Assembly: GCF_002117485.1 (NCBI RefSeq)
Contig: NZ_CP021030.1
Coordinates: forward strand, 3,647,501-3,711,500
Length of the DNA stretch: 64,000 bases
Direction of reading: 5' to 3'
Source of the DNA: Rhizobium sp. NXC14
GTDB taxonomy: Bacteria; Pseudomonadota; Alphaproteobacteria; Rhizobiales; Rhizobiaceae
The first letter of the stretch is position 1. Each line of letters begins with the position of its first letter. This document shows positions 18,589 through 27,644 of this stretch, one piece after another. Below the pieces are notes generated by a model. The model saw only the letters and a program-made list of their open reading frames with translations. It made no database searches and had not been told where the DNA came from. Position numbers and translations under genes: made by a program.

Positions 18589-20565
18589 TCAATGAGTCCT
18601 GACCAGGCCGAAAGGCAGCACGTTATCAGATTCAAGCTGGGCTGCCGGCGCGGGCCGTCCGATGTAATATCCTTGGATCTGGTTGATTCCGTACTGCTGC
18701 ATCAGCCGCTGATGTTCAATGGTCTCAACGCCTTCAATGAGTATCCTCACGCCGCGATTGCGCAGCAGGCTGATGATGTCAAGCAACATCCTCTTGCCTT
18801 TTTCAGTATGGCAATCATGGAGGAAGGATCGATCGATCTTGACAGTGTCGAATTCGATCAGGCGAAGCCACGAGAGCCCGGCGAAGCCTGTGCCGAAGTC
18901 GTCCAGCCAGACTTGAGCGCCCAACCTCCTCAGGTCGCTGATGCAACGAACCACGGTCTGGTCGATTTCCAGCTCAACGCCTTCGGTAATTTCGAAAGCA
19001 AGCCGAGCGCCCGTCACGCCGAATTCTGCGAGCGTCGCGGCGACATAGCTGGCGAAACCCGGCATTTTGAGCTCAATCGGCGAAACGTTGACGCTGGCAA
19101 CTTGCACCAAGCCGGTCGCCAACAGGTCTCGGCAAACGGTGCGAATTGCCCACCGGCCGAGTTCAACGATCGAACCTGTCCTTTCCGCAACAGGAATAAA
19201 CATAGCAGGTGACACCTGCGTCCCGTCCAACATCCTCAAACGCATCAAAGCTTCAACGCCGTCCGTCTTGCCTGTCTGAATGTTGCGAATCGGCTGATAG
19301 ACGAGGGAGACAAGGCCGTGTTCAATCGCGATTTTCAAGGTCGCGGCTATATCCTCGCTGTCATCGCTCCTCTGCGGGTCTTCGGGATCGAAGACCACGA
19401 GAGTGTTGCGACCCGATGCCTTGGCCGCATAAAGCGCGCGATCAGCTTCATGAATGACCTTGTCGACCTGTTTGGTTTCACCCCTGGTATAGGACACGCC
19501 GACACTCACCGTGATGACGGTGGTCCCGTCTCGCCTGTGCTCGTGTGGCCAAGCCAGCTCTCGAACGGCAGCACAAATCGCTTCTGCGAGTTCGGTCGCT
19601 CTTTCCGAATTCAGCATTGGTGTGATGAGGATGAATTCCTCACCCCCGTATCGTCCGATGATCGAGTCCCAGGACGAGGCCACACTTTGGAGAAGCTGCG
19701 AGACAGCGACAAGGCACCGGTCGCCTTCTTGATGGCCATAGCAGTCGTTGTAATGTTTGAAATAATCGACATCGATGAGCAGCACGGCAAAGGGCGCCCT
19801 ATGGTCCTGCCAGCGTTGCCAATAATCACGCAGCCGTTGGTCGATCGCCCGGCGATTTTCCAGGCCGGTCAACGAGTCGGTGTTTGAGAGGTGCAAAAGC
19901 GCCTTGCCCCTTTCCTCGGCGGCGGCTTGCTGCAAACTCGCTTCAAGAGCATTCAGGAAAACTTTATAGCGTTCTCTGTTAAGTTGAAGGTTTACGTAAG
20001 ACGTAAAAATAAAGCAGGAAATGCAGAACGCACCGAAGATCAGCTTGTGAAGAAGCAACATAGGCGCGAATAGATAGAGCGCGCCGATGAAGATGAGCAT
20101 GTTCGTTACGGAGGCCGCAAGAGCTAGCGGAAACCGGAAACTGAAGAACAAGTTGACGCTCATCATGAAGATCGAGCCAAAAACCATATAATATGAGAAG
20201 GCGTCGCTGACAGTGGTCATCTGTGCCGTCAGAAGCCAGACTAAATAAGCCGCTAGCACGGATGTCGCCGCCGCCATATCGACCGTATCGGCCTTTGCTT
20301 TGCGGTAGAGCAAGAGCTCCAGCATGCATATCGCACCGACGCCAACCGCCAATCGGCCGGCGATCGTGTACCGGACGACATCGCCAATAAAAAGGTAGTC
20401 AGTGAAAGAGTATGCAAGGTAAGCAGCCACCGCTATCCAGAGGCCGCTGCGCGTAGCGGTCTTTCGGCCGCTCTCGCTCTTCTGCTTGTAAAGGCGACGC
20501 AACTGTTCTGACGATAGCGTCGGCCCTATGGTGGCGACTGCGGTCTCGGCTAACACGTGCATCAT
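18589..20565 (-). CDS. membrane-bound GGDEF-EAL cyclic-di-GMP turnover protein
   Basis: About 658 residues. The N-terminal 180 residues hold roughly six membrane helices (a MASE-like sensor). A short helical linker leads into a diguanylate cyclase domain with DSLTGLENRRA and an intact RYGGEEF active site, then an EAL phosphodiesterase domain with YQPIRN, EALMRL, EITEG and DDFGTGFAGLSW. Both catalytic sites look complete, so either activity is possible. Starts at ATG 20565 or 20562 (a TTG at 20580 is also open); AGGGG lies just upstream. It is transcribed away from the methyltransferase gene and converges with the adenine deaminase gene, with no clear terminator in the 110 bases between. Confidence 0.9.
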   Translation of the reverse strand: MMHVLAETAVATIGPTLSSEQLRRLYKQKSESGRKTATRSGLWIAVAAYLAYSFTDYLFIGDVVRYTIAGRLAVGVGAICMLELLLYRKAKADTVDMAAATSVLAAYLVWLLTAQMTTVSDAFSYYMVFGSIFMMSVNLFFSFRFPLALAASVTNMLIFIGALYLFAPMLLLHKLIFGAFCISCFIFTSYVNLQLNRERYKVFLNALEASLQQAAAEERGKALLHLSNTDSLTGLENRRAIDQRLRDYWQRWQDHRAPFAVLLIDVDYFKHYNDCYGHQEGDRCLVAVSQLLQSVASSWDSIIGRYGGEEFILITPMLNSERATELAEAICAAVRELAWPHEHRRDGTTVITVSVGVSYTRGETKQVDKVIHEADRALYAAKASGRNTLVVFDPEDPQRSDDSEDIAATLKIAIEHGLVSLVYQPIRNIQTGKTDGVEALMRLRMLDGTQVSPAMFIPVAERTGSIVELGRWAIRTVCRDLLATGLVQVASVNVSPIELKMPGFASYVAATLAEFGVTGARLAFEITEGVELEIDQTVVRCISDLRRLGAQVWLDDFGTGFAGLSWLRLIEFDTVKIDRSFLHDCHTEKGKRMLLDIISLLRNRGVRILIEGVETIEHQRLMQQYGINQIQGYYIGRPAPAAQLESDNVLPFGLVRTH

Positions 20566-20819
20566 GCCCCTGCCACCCAAAATAATGCAGCATTGCCCTG
20601 CGCAGACTGCTAGCTAACGCTGGATAGCCCCCCGCAGACTCCACATCAACCGATAACGCTGCACCGAGCTTCCGGCGGGCAGAGTATCTGTCGGGTTCAC
20701 TAACATTTTCTAAAATTAAAACGTGCATTTCGACCGCGCTCCAACCTCGACGCTTGACCTTCATGAGAATGATGAAGATTTTACTCAATGTTTAAATTAT
20801 TATCCCCAATGAGGTTTCC

Positions 20820-21863
20820 GTGGCTCAGCCCCTCTTTTCTCTTGATGGCCAAAGCTTGATTACACCGCAGTCAGTCAGCAAAAAGTTCCCCTCACCTCAC
20901 CACCATAATGAAACGGACCTCCCGCGGGCGGCAGAGGCCGAGTTTGCGATTCTCATCAACATTGCAATGCAGCGGTTCAGCGCCGGGAAAGACCTGCCTG
21001 GTGCAGTCAGGTGGTTGATCGGTCAGCTTCATGACGTCCGCCAAAAATACGGTGCTGCTGTATGGCAAAAGCTCATCCCATTCATTCAGGCCCATCACTC
21101 GGCAAAGATTCTGCAGCAGTGCCCGTTCACTCGTTGGTCCTTTGAAAAACCTCGCGGCTATTCCGGTGACGCCAGTCTTATAGACTTTATTTATGGGCAT
21201 CCGGCGGTCGCCGAAGAAGTGGCCAGATCCACGCTTCTCGGCCTGGATATCTTTGAATACACGATCAATGCGCCCGGCCCGGTAGCGGTCAGGGAACGTC
21301 GCGACATTCTGACCCGCTACGTTGATGACACCGCCGCGCGAAGGGGGTCGGACGCCGAAGTTCTGGCCATCGCCGCGGGTCACCTTCGCGAAGCGGAGGC
21401 ATCAAAGGCGCTTGCAGAAGGCCGCCTTAAGCGCTGGGTTGCTCTTGATCAGGATCCGCAAAGTATTGGTTCAATCGCGAGCCAATTCCATGGGACTTCT
21501 GTCGAGCCTATCGACGGATCGGTGCGCGGTTTGCTCGCGCGCAAACATCAGCTTGGCACCTTCGATCTGATCTACGCAGCAGGGCTGTACGATTACCTCG
21601 CCGATAAAGTAGCAATCCGGCTCACGCAGATTTGCATGGAAATGCTGAAACCGGGCGGCGTCTTTCTTTTTGCCAACTTCTCCGATGAGATGGCGGATGA
21701 CGGATACATGGAATCCTACATGAACTGGGAGCTCCTCCAGCGTTCCGAGGCCGACATGTGGCGTATTGCCAATAGTAGTGCGGCGGAAAACACCGTTGAG
21801 AAGACAGTCTGGTTCGGTGCCAACCGTAACATCATTTACAGCACCATCAGGAAGCTGTCGTAA
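20820..21863 (+). CDS. class I SAM-dependent methyltransferase-like protein
   Basis: The 347-residue product has an alpha-helical N-terminal half (about 1-170) and a Rossmann half in which VLAIAAGHLREAE looks like motif I, WVALDQDPQSI the acidic strand-2 loop that binds the SAM ribose, and FDLIYAAGLYDYL motif IV. Motif I lacks the usual GxGxG spacing. The architecture recalls proteins annotated as extracellular-factor (3-hydroxypalmitate methyl ester) synthases of the PhcB type, but I hold that only loosely. The start is a GTG at 20820 with a weak GAGG upstream. The 254-base gap before it is shared with the divergent GGDEF-EAL gene. A hairpin without a T-run (21877-21905) follows. Confidence 0.65.
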   Translation: MAQPLFSLDGQSLITPQSVSKKFPSPHHHNETDLPRAAEAEFAILINIAMQRFSAGKDLPGAVRWLIGQLHDVRQKYGAAVWQKLIPFIQAHHSAKILQQCPFTRWSFEKPRGYSGDASLIDFIYGHPAVAEEVARSTLLGLDIFEYTINAPGPVAVRERRDILTRYVDDTAARRGSDAEVLAIAAGHLREAEASKALAEGRLKRWVALDQDPQSIGSIASQFHGTSVEPIDGSVRGLLARKHQLGTFDLIYAAGLYDYLADKVAIRLTQICMEMLKPGGVFLFANFSDEMADDGYMESYMNWELLQRSEADMWRIANSSAAENTVEKTVWFGANRNIIYSTIRKLS

Positions 21864-21929
21864 GTCGGGATGGCCGCCCGGCCTCGCTGCTGCAGACCGG
21901 CCGGGACATCCGCATCAAGGGAGAGTTAG

Positions 21930-22379
21930 CAAGCGTCAAAGACAGACGGAGCAATCGGATTGCGACGACGCAGCAGGGCCACTCCGCGACATGCTGATGA
22001 CGAGGCCGCGGCGAGCGCACAGAACTGGAGCATATGGCGCCAAAATCCACTAATTTCGGCATTCCTGTTCCTGGCGGTCGCCGCAATGAGTGGCTTCGTG
22101 CTGTTGGCATCTCGCTGGCTTCGCCGCTCGGACGGATCCACTACACGCTCTTCCTCCGACCCGTGCTGTTTCACCATTGGCAGCGCTCGTGGGCATGGCT
22201 GGCGGCAGCAGCGCTGGTGATCCCGGTCCCCGTCATACTCAGTTACTTCGGGGCTTTCCGTTGAACCAGCTGCCGGCAGGATCCTTTACGCCTGGGCGCT
22301 CGTGCTGATGCTCATCGGCCTGATCGCCGCGGAGGTGAAAAAACAGGCTGCGCCGGCTCAGGAAGCCTTTCTGCGGTAA
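21930..22379 (+). pseudogene. possible frameshifted remnant of a small membrane protein
   Basis: Between the methyltransferase stop and the convergent membrane-protein gene lie about 490 bases with no intact gene. Three stretches in two frames look like consecutive membrane segments: PLISAFLFLAVAAMSGFVLL (frame of 21960, to about 22115), then WAWLAAAALVIPVPVILSYF (other frame, stop at 22264), then ILYAWALVLMLIGLIAAEV back in the first frame, ending with a TAA at 22377-22379. Two frame changes would join them into one protein of about 140 residues. They could also be chance hydrophobic stretches. No start with a Shine-Dalgarno is seen (a TTG at 21960 is possible). The end overlaps the convergent gene by 22 bases. 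Confidence 0.3.
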
Positions 22380-23941
22380 ATGCGCCAATCGGCCGTCTCC
22401 CGCACCAGCGCATAGTGGCGGGCGATATAGTGGGCGTAAAGATCGCGCAGCCCGTTGCCCGTCCAGATCTCGATCGGCCATTTCGGATCGAGGATAAGAT
22501 CGACGTCGGCGAACATCTCTTCCGCGGCCGGATGATCATACGGCCCAAGAGTTCGCCCCCAATGATACCAGACGCTGTCGCCCGCGGGCGGCGTCAGCCC
22601 CAGGCCGGCGGAGAAGGGATTGACGAAATCGAGAACCGCGACGCGCTCGTCACCAGACATGAGTTGCGACAGGATGGCCGAAGCGTCCACCAGTGTCCTG
22701 TTGTATTCCTCAAAATATTCGTATTGGCCGGCGCTCCACATCTCAACGAGCCTGATCTCGGAAAACGCCGGCAGCGGGATCGCTTTGCCTCGGCCGCCGG
22801 CAGCGTAATAGGCGTGAATTGCGAATGATGCAGCGTTGCCGACGGCGGCGGGCAATAGCAGGAACCCCACGAGTAGCGGCAGCGCGAACCGCGCTTTCCT
22901 GAATCGGGAGAGCGGCTTGGCGCGAAAGAGGCTTTCCGTGATGATGGCGGCGCTTGCACCCAGAGTCAGAATACCGACGGTCTGGAAATTCTGCCCAATC
23001 AAGAGGATTCCGGTCGTGCCGCAGAAGGCAACGAAGAGCAGATGCCGATAGCTCGGCGTCAGATTGAGAACGATGAGCACGACTGTCAGATAGACAAGAA
23101 GGTCGGCGAGATTGTTCCGTACCAAATGACCGAGTGCGGTCAACGTCAGAACGCCGCCGCTGTTCTTTGCTGAAAGGCCAAGGTCAGCAAGGTAGTTGAA
23201 CCCGCCGCGCCAGACGATTTCAATCGCGATGACGCTGAAGGCGATCATCCCCAGCGCCAACCTCACCCAACCGATCTGGCGACGATCGAAAAGCATGAAC
23301 AATAGGAAGCCAAGCCCTACGACCCCATAGGTGATTTTGGTGTAGAGCATCAGCAACACAAGGAAACTGGCGCATGCCGCATCGACTGCCTTGCTACTCC
23401 CGGCGGCCGGCAATCGAGGCAGATACATCACCAACAAAAAGCCGAGCGACGCCCATCCAATCCGGTTGTAGAACATGGCAAAAGTTAGCTCCCCTATCCG
23501 CTCGCCCGGATTCGCGGGAGCCGCAACTATCAGGAGCAGGAAGAGCGCAAGCGGAAGTCCGAACGCCTTATGCATCCGGCCGCTCACGATTTCCGCGGCA
23601 ATGGCAGTAAGCAGGAGGACCACTATCGCCATTCCAGACGGCATCGCGCCGCCCAGATTGCCCGACAAGCCATAGCCGGCAGCGGGAATATAAAATGTCA
23701 GCGGCCCGAGCGACGAATGGAAATCCACATTCGGCACCTGGCCACGCACTATGCGATGAGCACCATCCAGGAAAACGAAGAGGTCGTTGACGTACTTGGT
23801 CGTCGCCGTTCGGCCAGGCAAAGCGAGAAGGGCGGCGAGAACGAAACCCATGCCGACGATGACAACCCACGACCGGCTCAACCGTGACGCCAGGGGCGAT
23901 GCGGCGTCTGCCGTTTCCACCGACCTTTCCGTCTCAGTCAC
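22358..23941 (-). CDS. polytopic membrane protein, candidate GT-C arabinosyltransferase, copy 2
   Basis: A 527-residue protein with about ten hydrophobic helices and a soluble C-terminal part (about 420-527). The region after helix 1 reads DGAHRIVRGQVPNVDFHSSL followed by GPLTFYIPAAGY; an acidic first periplasmic loop with this G-x-VP-x-x-DF pattern is common in GT-C (ArnT/GT39-like) glycosyltransferases. It is a tandem paralogue of the gene before it: shared blocks include FAMFYNRIGW, a long helix array and NPFSAGLG...PPAGDS near the C-terminus. The GTG start overlaps the preceding TGA (GTGA), giving MTETERS; the sister protein also begins MTE from a GTGA overlap. Transferase function is inferred from fold features and from the arabinose-donor genes in the same operon. 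Confidence 0.7.
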   Translation of the reverse strand: MTETERSVETADAASPLASRLSRSWVVIVGMGFVLAALLALPGRTATTKYVNDLFVFLDGAHRIVRGQVPNVDFHSSLGPLTFYIPAAGYGLSGNLGGAMPSGMAIVVLLLTAIAAEIVSGRMHKAFGLPLALFLLLIVAAPANPGERIGELTFAMFYNRIGWASLGFLLVMYLPRLPAAGSSKAVDAACASFLVLLMLYTKITYGVVGLGFLLFMLFDRRQIGWVRLALGMIAFSVIAIEIVWRGGFNYLADLGLSAKNSGGVLTLTALGHLVRNNLADLLVYLTVVLIVLNLTPSYRHLLFVAFCGTTGILLIGQNFQTVGILTLGASAAIITESLFRAKPLSRFRKARFALPLLVGFLLLPAAVGNAASFAIHAYYAAGGRGKAIPLPAFSEIRLVEMWSAGQYEYFEEYNRTLVDASAILSQLMSGDERVAVLDFVNPFSAGLGLTPPAGDSVWYHWGRTLGPYDHPAAEEMFADVDLILDPKWPIEIWTGNGLRDLYAHYIARHYALVRETADWRIYRRKAS

Positions 23942-25572
23942 TGCACCTCGCTTTGCGTCTTCGCCTGGCGCCACTGGTAGATCGTCCACTCGGATGTTTT
24001 CTGAACGACCTCGAACCGAGCCGAAAGAAACGGGCCGTACAGCGCCTGCAGCGGCAGGCTGTTGATTCCTGTTTTTGGCACCATGACGAACTTTACATCC
24101 GCAAAAAGCACTTCCGGTGGGATGTAGGCTTTCTCGTTGATATTGCGGTTCCAGTGAAACCATGCGGAGTCACCGGTAGGCGGACGAATGCCGAGCCCCG
24201 CTGAAAAAGGATTGGCGAAATCAAGCACGAAAACGCGCTCCGGCGGTACCGGCAATGCCTGCAGCAGACTTCCCCCGGTGATGATGTCGTCGAGATAACG
24301 CCTTATGAAGTCAGGCTCGCCGCCGGGCGGATCGATCTCCCGAACATCGTCGAAACGCGGCAGCCCAAGAGATTGCCCGGCTTTCTCAGCCGCAAGCGAT
24401 GTATGCAGAATGAGAGCTGCGGCGTGGTGTACGATCGGCGGCAACAGGAATAAGGTCGCAAGCAGCGGCAGAGCCGTGGCAGGAAGAGCCAAACCTCCCG
24501 CCCTTCTCCCTTCATCGCCTTGCTGAAGCCACGCGGCTTTCTGCGCCAGAACGACTGCACCGCAGTAGAGCGTGATGATGCCCCAGCTGTGGGCGTTCTG
24601 GTTGATGATCGCCAAGCCAGCGCCTACGCAGAACCCGAAGAAGAGAAAATCGCGGAAGCTGCGGTTTTGCCAGATGGCGATCAAAGCGAAGGTCGCAAAT
24701 ACGACGAGGTCGGAAAGGTTCTCACGTAGGTTCTTCAGGATGCTGCCGAGGTCATGGCCGCCGCTGACACGCGCCGCCGCCCGCAGATCCTCAATGTGCT
24801 GAGCGGTCCCGCCCCAGAAAAACTCGATGGCGATCATGGCCAGCCCCGTCAGCAGCAGGGCGGTCACGACCCAGCGACGCTGCTGCCGATCCAATAGGAT
24901 GATCACCAGAAAGGCGGTTCCAGCAAGCCCGTAGGTCGCCTTGGTGTAGAATGAGACGAGCAGAAGAAAGACGGCGGCAAGAGTATCGGCGGCATCGCTT
25001 CGCCCGCGCGCGGGCTGCGGCGTCAGATACATCACCAGCAGCAGGCCAAACGCGACCCAACCGATGCGGTTGTAAAACATCGCGAAGGATGGATACCAGA
25101 TGGAACTGCCGAGATTGATCGGCGCCGCAAGGATGAGAGTGAGGAATATGCCGAGCGCGGCCGCCAATGACGGGCTGAGGCGGGACACGAGAATGCGGAT
25201 CATCGCCGGGATGAAGGCGACGACAACAATAGCCATTCCAACCGGTATGGCAGCGCCGAAATTCCCCGTGAGTTGATATCCAGCCGCCGGAAGATAAAAG
25301 ACGAGTGGCCCGAGCGCCGTGTGGAAATCGCGATTCGGCACCTGACCGAACGTGATGCGGTGCGCACCGTCGATAAAGACCAGTACGTCATTGATAAAGG
25401 CGGCGTTGATGGTCCTCCCGGGCAGGGCAAGCATGGCCGCGCAGGCCAATGCTGTTAGAATGATTGCGCCTTCGGCCGACAGCAACCGCCGTATCCTCGC
25501 CGCCGGTCGCTTGCTGGCACCTGCGCTCGTTCCGATGGCCGCGTAAGCGGCGTGATTGCCAGGTTCCGTCAC
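23938..25572 (-). CDS. polytopic membrane protein, candidate GT-C arabinosyltransferase, copy 1
   Basis: A 544-residue protein, paralogous along its length with the next gene. Helix 1 (LTALACAAMLALPGRT) is followed by FIDGAHRITFGQVPNRDFH and GPLVFYLPAAGY, then about nine more helices and a soluble tail containing VLDFANPFSAGLGIRPPTGD. The acidic loop after helix 1 fits the catalytic loop of GT-C enzymes using polyprenyl-phosphate sugars. The GTG at 25572 overlaps the stop of the reductase gene (GTGA); the frame is open 63 bases more, but the matching MTE start of the sister gene supports this choice. Predicted to transfer the polyprenyl-phospho-pentose made by the preceding genes to an envelope acceptor; the acceptor is unknown. 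Confidence 0.7.
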   Translation of the reverse strand: MTEPGNHAAYAAIGTSAGASKRPAARIRRLLSAEGAIILTALACAAMLALPGRTINAAFINDVLVFIDGAHRITFGQVPNRDFHTALGPLVFYLPAAGYQLTGNFGAAIPVGMAIVVVAFIPAMIRILVSRLSPSLAAALGIFLTLILAAPINLGSSIWYPSFAMFYNRIGWVAFGLLLVMYLTPQPARGRSDAADTLAAVFLLLVSFYTKATYGLAGTAFLVIILLDRQQRRWVVTALLLTGLAMIAIEFFWGGTAQHIEDLRAAARVSGGHDLGSILKNLRENLSDLVVFATFALIAIWQNRSFRDFLFFGFCVGAGLAIINQNAHSWGIITLYCGAVVLAQKAAWLQQGDEGRRAGGLALPATALPLLATLFLLPPIVHHAAALILHTSLAAEKAGQSLGLPRFDDVREIDPPGGEPDFIRRYLDDIITGGSLLQALPVPPERVFVLDFANPFSAGLGIRPPTGDSAWFHWNRNINEKAYIPPEVLFADVKFVMVPKTGINSLPLQALYGPFLSARFEVVQKTSEWTIYQWRQAKTQSEVQ

Positions 25573-26318
25573 AGCCGCAACCTCTTGAAGATCGGTTCCG
25601 GAATTAACCGGATCGCCGTCATGAGCGGCCGCCATATGCGTCTGACATAGACGACGTCCCCGCCTCTGCCTCCCTCCGCGACAGTAAAGATCTTCTGCGC
25701 GACCTCCCGAGGTTCGGCTGTGAGAAGCGGCGGCAGCTTCATGCCATGCGTCATGCGTGTCCGAACGAAACCCGGCTTCACGGTGAGCACGCGCACGCCG
25801 GACCCGGACAGCCGGCTTCTCAGGCCAGACAAGTAGGCGGTCAACCCGGCTTTTGCGGCGCCATAGACATAGTTGGACGCGCGTCCGCGATCTCCGGCGA
25901 CGGAGCTTATGCCGACGATGCTACCTGATCCCCTTGCCGCAAAACGTTCTGCCAGAAGGCCAAGAAGCAAAGCTGGTCCTTCGAAGTTCGTCCGCATGAT
26001 CATGGCGGCGTGCTCGAGCTGCCGTTCTGCGCGAGACTGCTCACCCAGTTCGCCGACAACGCAGACCACCGTGTCGGGCAGAGGCGAAACGACGCCCACA
26101 AAATCTTCGAAGTGGCTCGTGGCGAGGATATCGAGTTCGTGAACCAGGACATTAGCGCCGGTCCGCGCGCTGATGTCGTCGGCTTCGCGCTGTACGGCGG
26201 AGAGCTTTCGTCCGGTGAGAAGCAAATTCCATCCGGCCTCCGCATAGATCAGCGCCGTCGCGCGACCGATATCCGACGTCCCGCCTATCAGGAGCAATGT
26301 CTTGCAGATCCCCGTCAT
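25569..26318 (-). CDS. short-chain dehydrogenase, DprE2-like (decaprenylphosphoryl-2-keto-ribose reductase)
   Basis: A 249-residue SDR. The nucleotide site is LLIGGTSDIGRATALIYAE near the N-terminus; the catalytic Ser is in GISSVAGDRGR and the Tyr/Lys pair in YVYGAAKAGL, closely matching mycobacterial DprE2 (SSVAGERxRxSNFVYGxxKAG). DprE2 reduces the 2-keto intermediate made by DprE1 to polyprenyl-phosphoryl-D-arabinose. The start overlaps the DprE1-like gene by four bases (ATGA), as expected for partners acting on one intermediate. NoeP of Azorhizobium is the nearest functional parallel known to me. A general SDR function cannot be excluded without a search, but the context is strong. Confidence 0.82.
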   Translation of the reverse strand: MTGICKTLLLIGGTSDIGRATALIYAEAGWNLLLTGRKLSAVQREADDISARTGANVLVHELDILATSHFEDFVGVVSPLPDTVVCVVGELGEQSRAERQLEHAAMIMRTNFEGPALLLGLLAERFAARGSGSIVGISSVAGDRGRASNYVYGAAKAGLTAYLSGLRSRLSGSGVRVLTVKPGFVRTRMTHGMKLPPLLTAEPREVAQKIFTVAEGGRGGDVVYVRRIWRPLMTAIRLIPEPIFKRLRL

Positions 26319-27637
26319 ATGCCGAGCCTCTTTGCCAAGCGGGAATTAAAGTGACGATCGGCGCCCGTTATTTTGCGTAGCTCTTTGAACGCAGCCAACC
26401 GAGGGTAACCGGCCTCGAATGTGTGACGTGACTGTCGTGCATCCTTGGCGAGATAGAGCCTCCCCCCTGCCTTGACAACCTGCTCGTCGATTTCGTCGAG
26501 CAGCCGGAACACTTCCTGCGTGACGGGAAGGTCGAGTGCGAGCGTGTAGCCCGGGGCAGGAAAGGACAGCAGCCCGCTCCCGCGCCCCAGCTTCTTCAGA
26601 ACGGCCAGAAAGGAGCCTTTTCCTGAGCGCGCAAAGCGCTCGAGAATGCCACTCAGGACTGCCAGCGCATCCTCAGCAGGAACCACGCACTGATGCTGCA
26701 GAAATCCCCTCCTGCCATACAGCCGGTTCCATTCAAGGATACCGTCCAGTGGAAAGAAGTATTTATCCCAGTGGACCAGCGACGTCTTGGCCGCCTTTCG
26801 CGCTCCCGCCCTGAAATAAAGCTCGTTGAAGGCTGCTACGCTTGTTTTGTTGAGCACCCATTGCGGCAGATCGAATGGCAGTGAAAACCTCCCCTCGTTT
26901 TTCGCTGCAAAACGATCGGCCTCCGGCATGCCGCCGACCTCGTCCAGCGACGCGTGTTCGCCGGCGAAAATCAGCGAGCGTCCAAGGGAAGCGCCTTGCA
27001 AAAGGCAATCGATCCAGGCGACCGAATAAGTGGCATCCTCGGTCTGCTGCAGCGCCTTCAACGCCTCGCCAAGGTTTTTCGTGACGATCGTCTTTTGCGC
27101 GATCCAGCCGGATTCGATCGGTCTCAAGCGGAAGGTCGCTTCCGCGATAATCCCGGTCATACCCATGCCACCGACCGTCGCGAAGAAAAGCTCAGGGTTG
27201 CGCGTGCGGCTACAGGTGAGGATCTCTCCGCCGGCGACCACCAGCTTGAGCTCGCTGACATGGTCACCGAACCCGCCGTCGCGATGATGGTTCTTGCCGT
27301 GCACGTCAGAGGCGATCATCCCGCCGACCGTGACAAATTTGGTGCCCGGTACCACAGGCGGAAAATAGCCTCTCGGGACAAACGAGCGCAGAATGTCCGA
27401 GAGCATTACGCCCCCTTCCACGGTCAGCGTCGCATTGGTGGGATCGAAGCTCCGAATCCGGCTTAGCCCACGGCACATTAAGGTGGAGTATTCGCCGATC
27501 GCCGCGTCACCATAAGAGCGCCCATTTCCGCGCCCGATCAGTCCCACGCAAGCCGCCACGGTGCCTGCAAGCGCCTCCGGCAGCCGGCAGTCGATTGCCT
27601 CGCTCTCATGGTGCGGATAGCGTCCCCAGCCCTCCAT
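26315..27637 (-). CDS. FAD-linked oxidase, DprE1-like (decaprenylphosphoryl-beta-D-ribose 2'-oxidase)
   Basis: A 440-residue VAO/PCMH-family protein. The FAD site GRGNGRSYGD is at about residues 35-44, and VTVGGMIASDVHGKNHHRDG near 107-126 is nearly the diagnostic DprE1 sequence, including the conserved HGKNHH. The catalytic Lys is kept in GGRLYLAKDAR near residue 390. The position of mycobacterial Cys387 (in GWNVCVDFP) appears to be Ala here (GYTLALDLP), by eye. The start is the ATG at 27637, seven bases after the GtrA stop. With the following SDR it should epimerise polyprenyl-phosphoryl-ribose to the arabinose form. NoeO of Azorhizobium is the comparable rhizobial protein. Confidence 0.88.
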   Translation of the reverse strand: MEGWGRYPHHESEAIDCRLPEALAGTVAACVGLIGRGNGRSYGDAAIGEYSTLMCRGLSRIRSFDPTNATLTVEGGVMLSDILRSFVPRGYFPPVVPGTKFVTVGGMIASDVHGKNHHRDGGFGDHVSELKLVVAGGEILTCSRTRNPELFFATVGGMGMTGIIAEATFRLRPIESGWIAQKTIVTKNLGEALKALQQTEDATYSVAWIDCLLQGASLGRSLIFAGEHASLDEVGGMPEADRFAAKNEGRFSLPFDLPQWVLNKTSVAAFNELYFRAGARKAAKTSLVHWDKYFFPLDGILEWNRLYGRRGFLQHQCVVPAEDALAVLSGILERFARSGKGSFLAVLKKLGRGSGLLSFPAPGYTLALDLPVTQEVFRLLDEIDEQVVKAGGRLYLAKDARQSRHTFEAGYPRLAAFKELRKITGADRHFNSRLAKRLGI

Positions 27638-27644
27638 GAGTTTG

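Noticed and set aside
21877..21905. GC-rich inverted repeat (CCCGGCC/GGCCGGG) after the methyltransferase gene
   Set aside because: No T-run follows and the loop is 15 bases, so it is not supported as a Rho-independent terminator.
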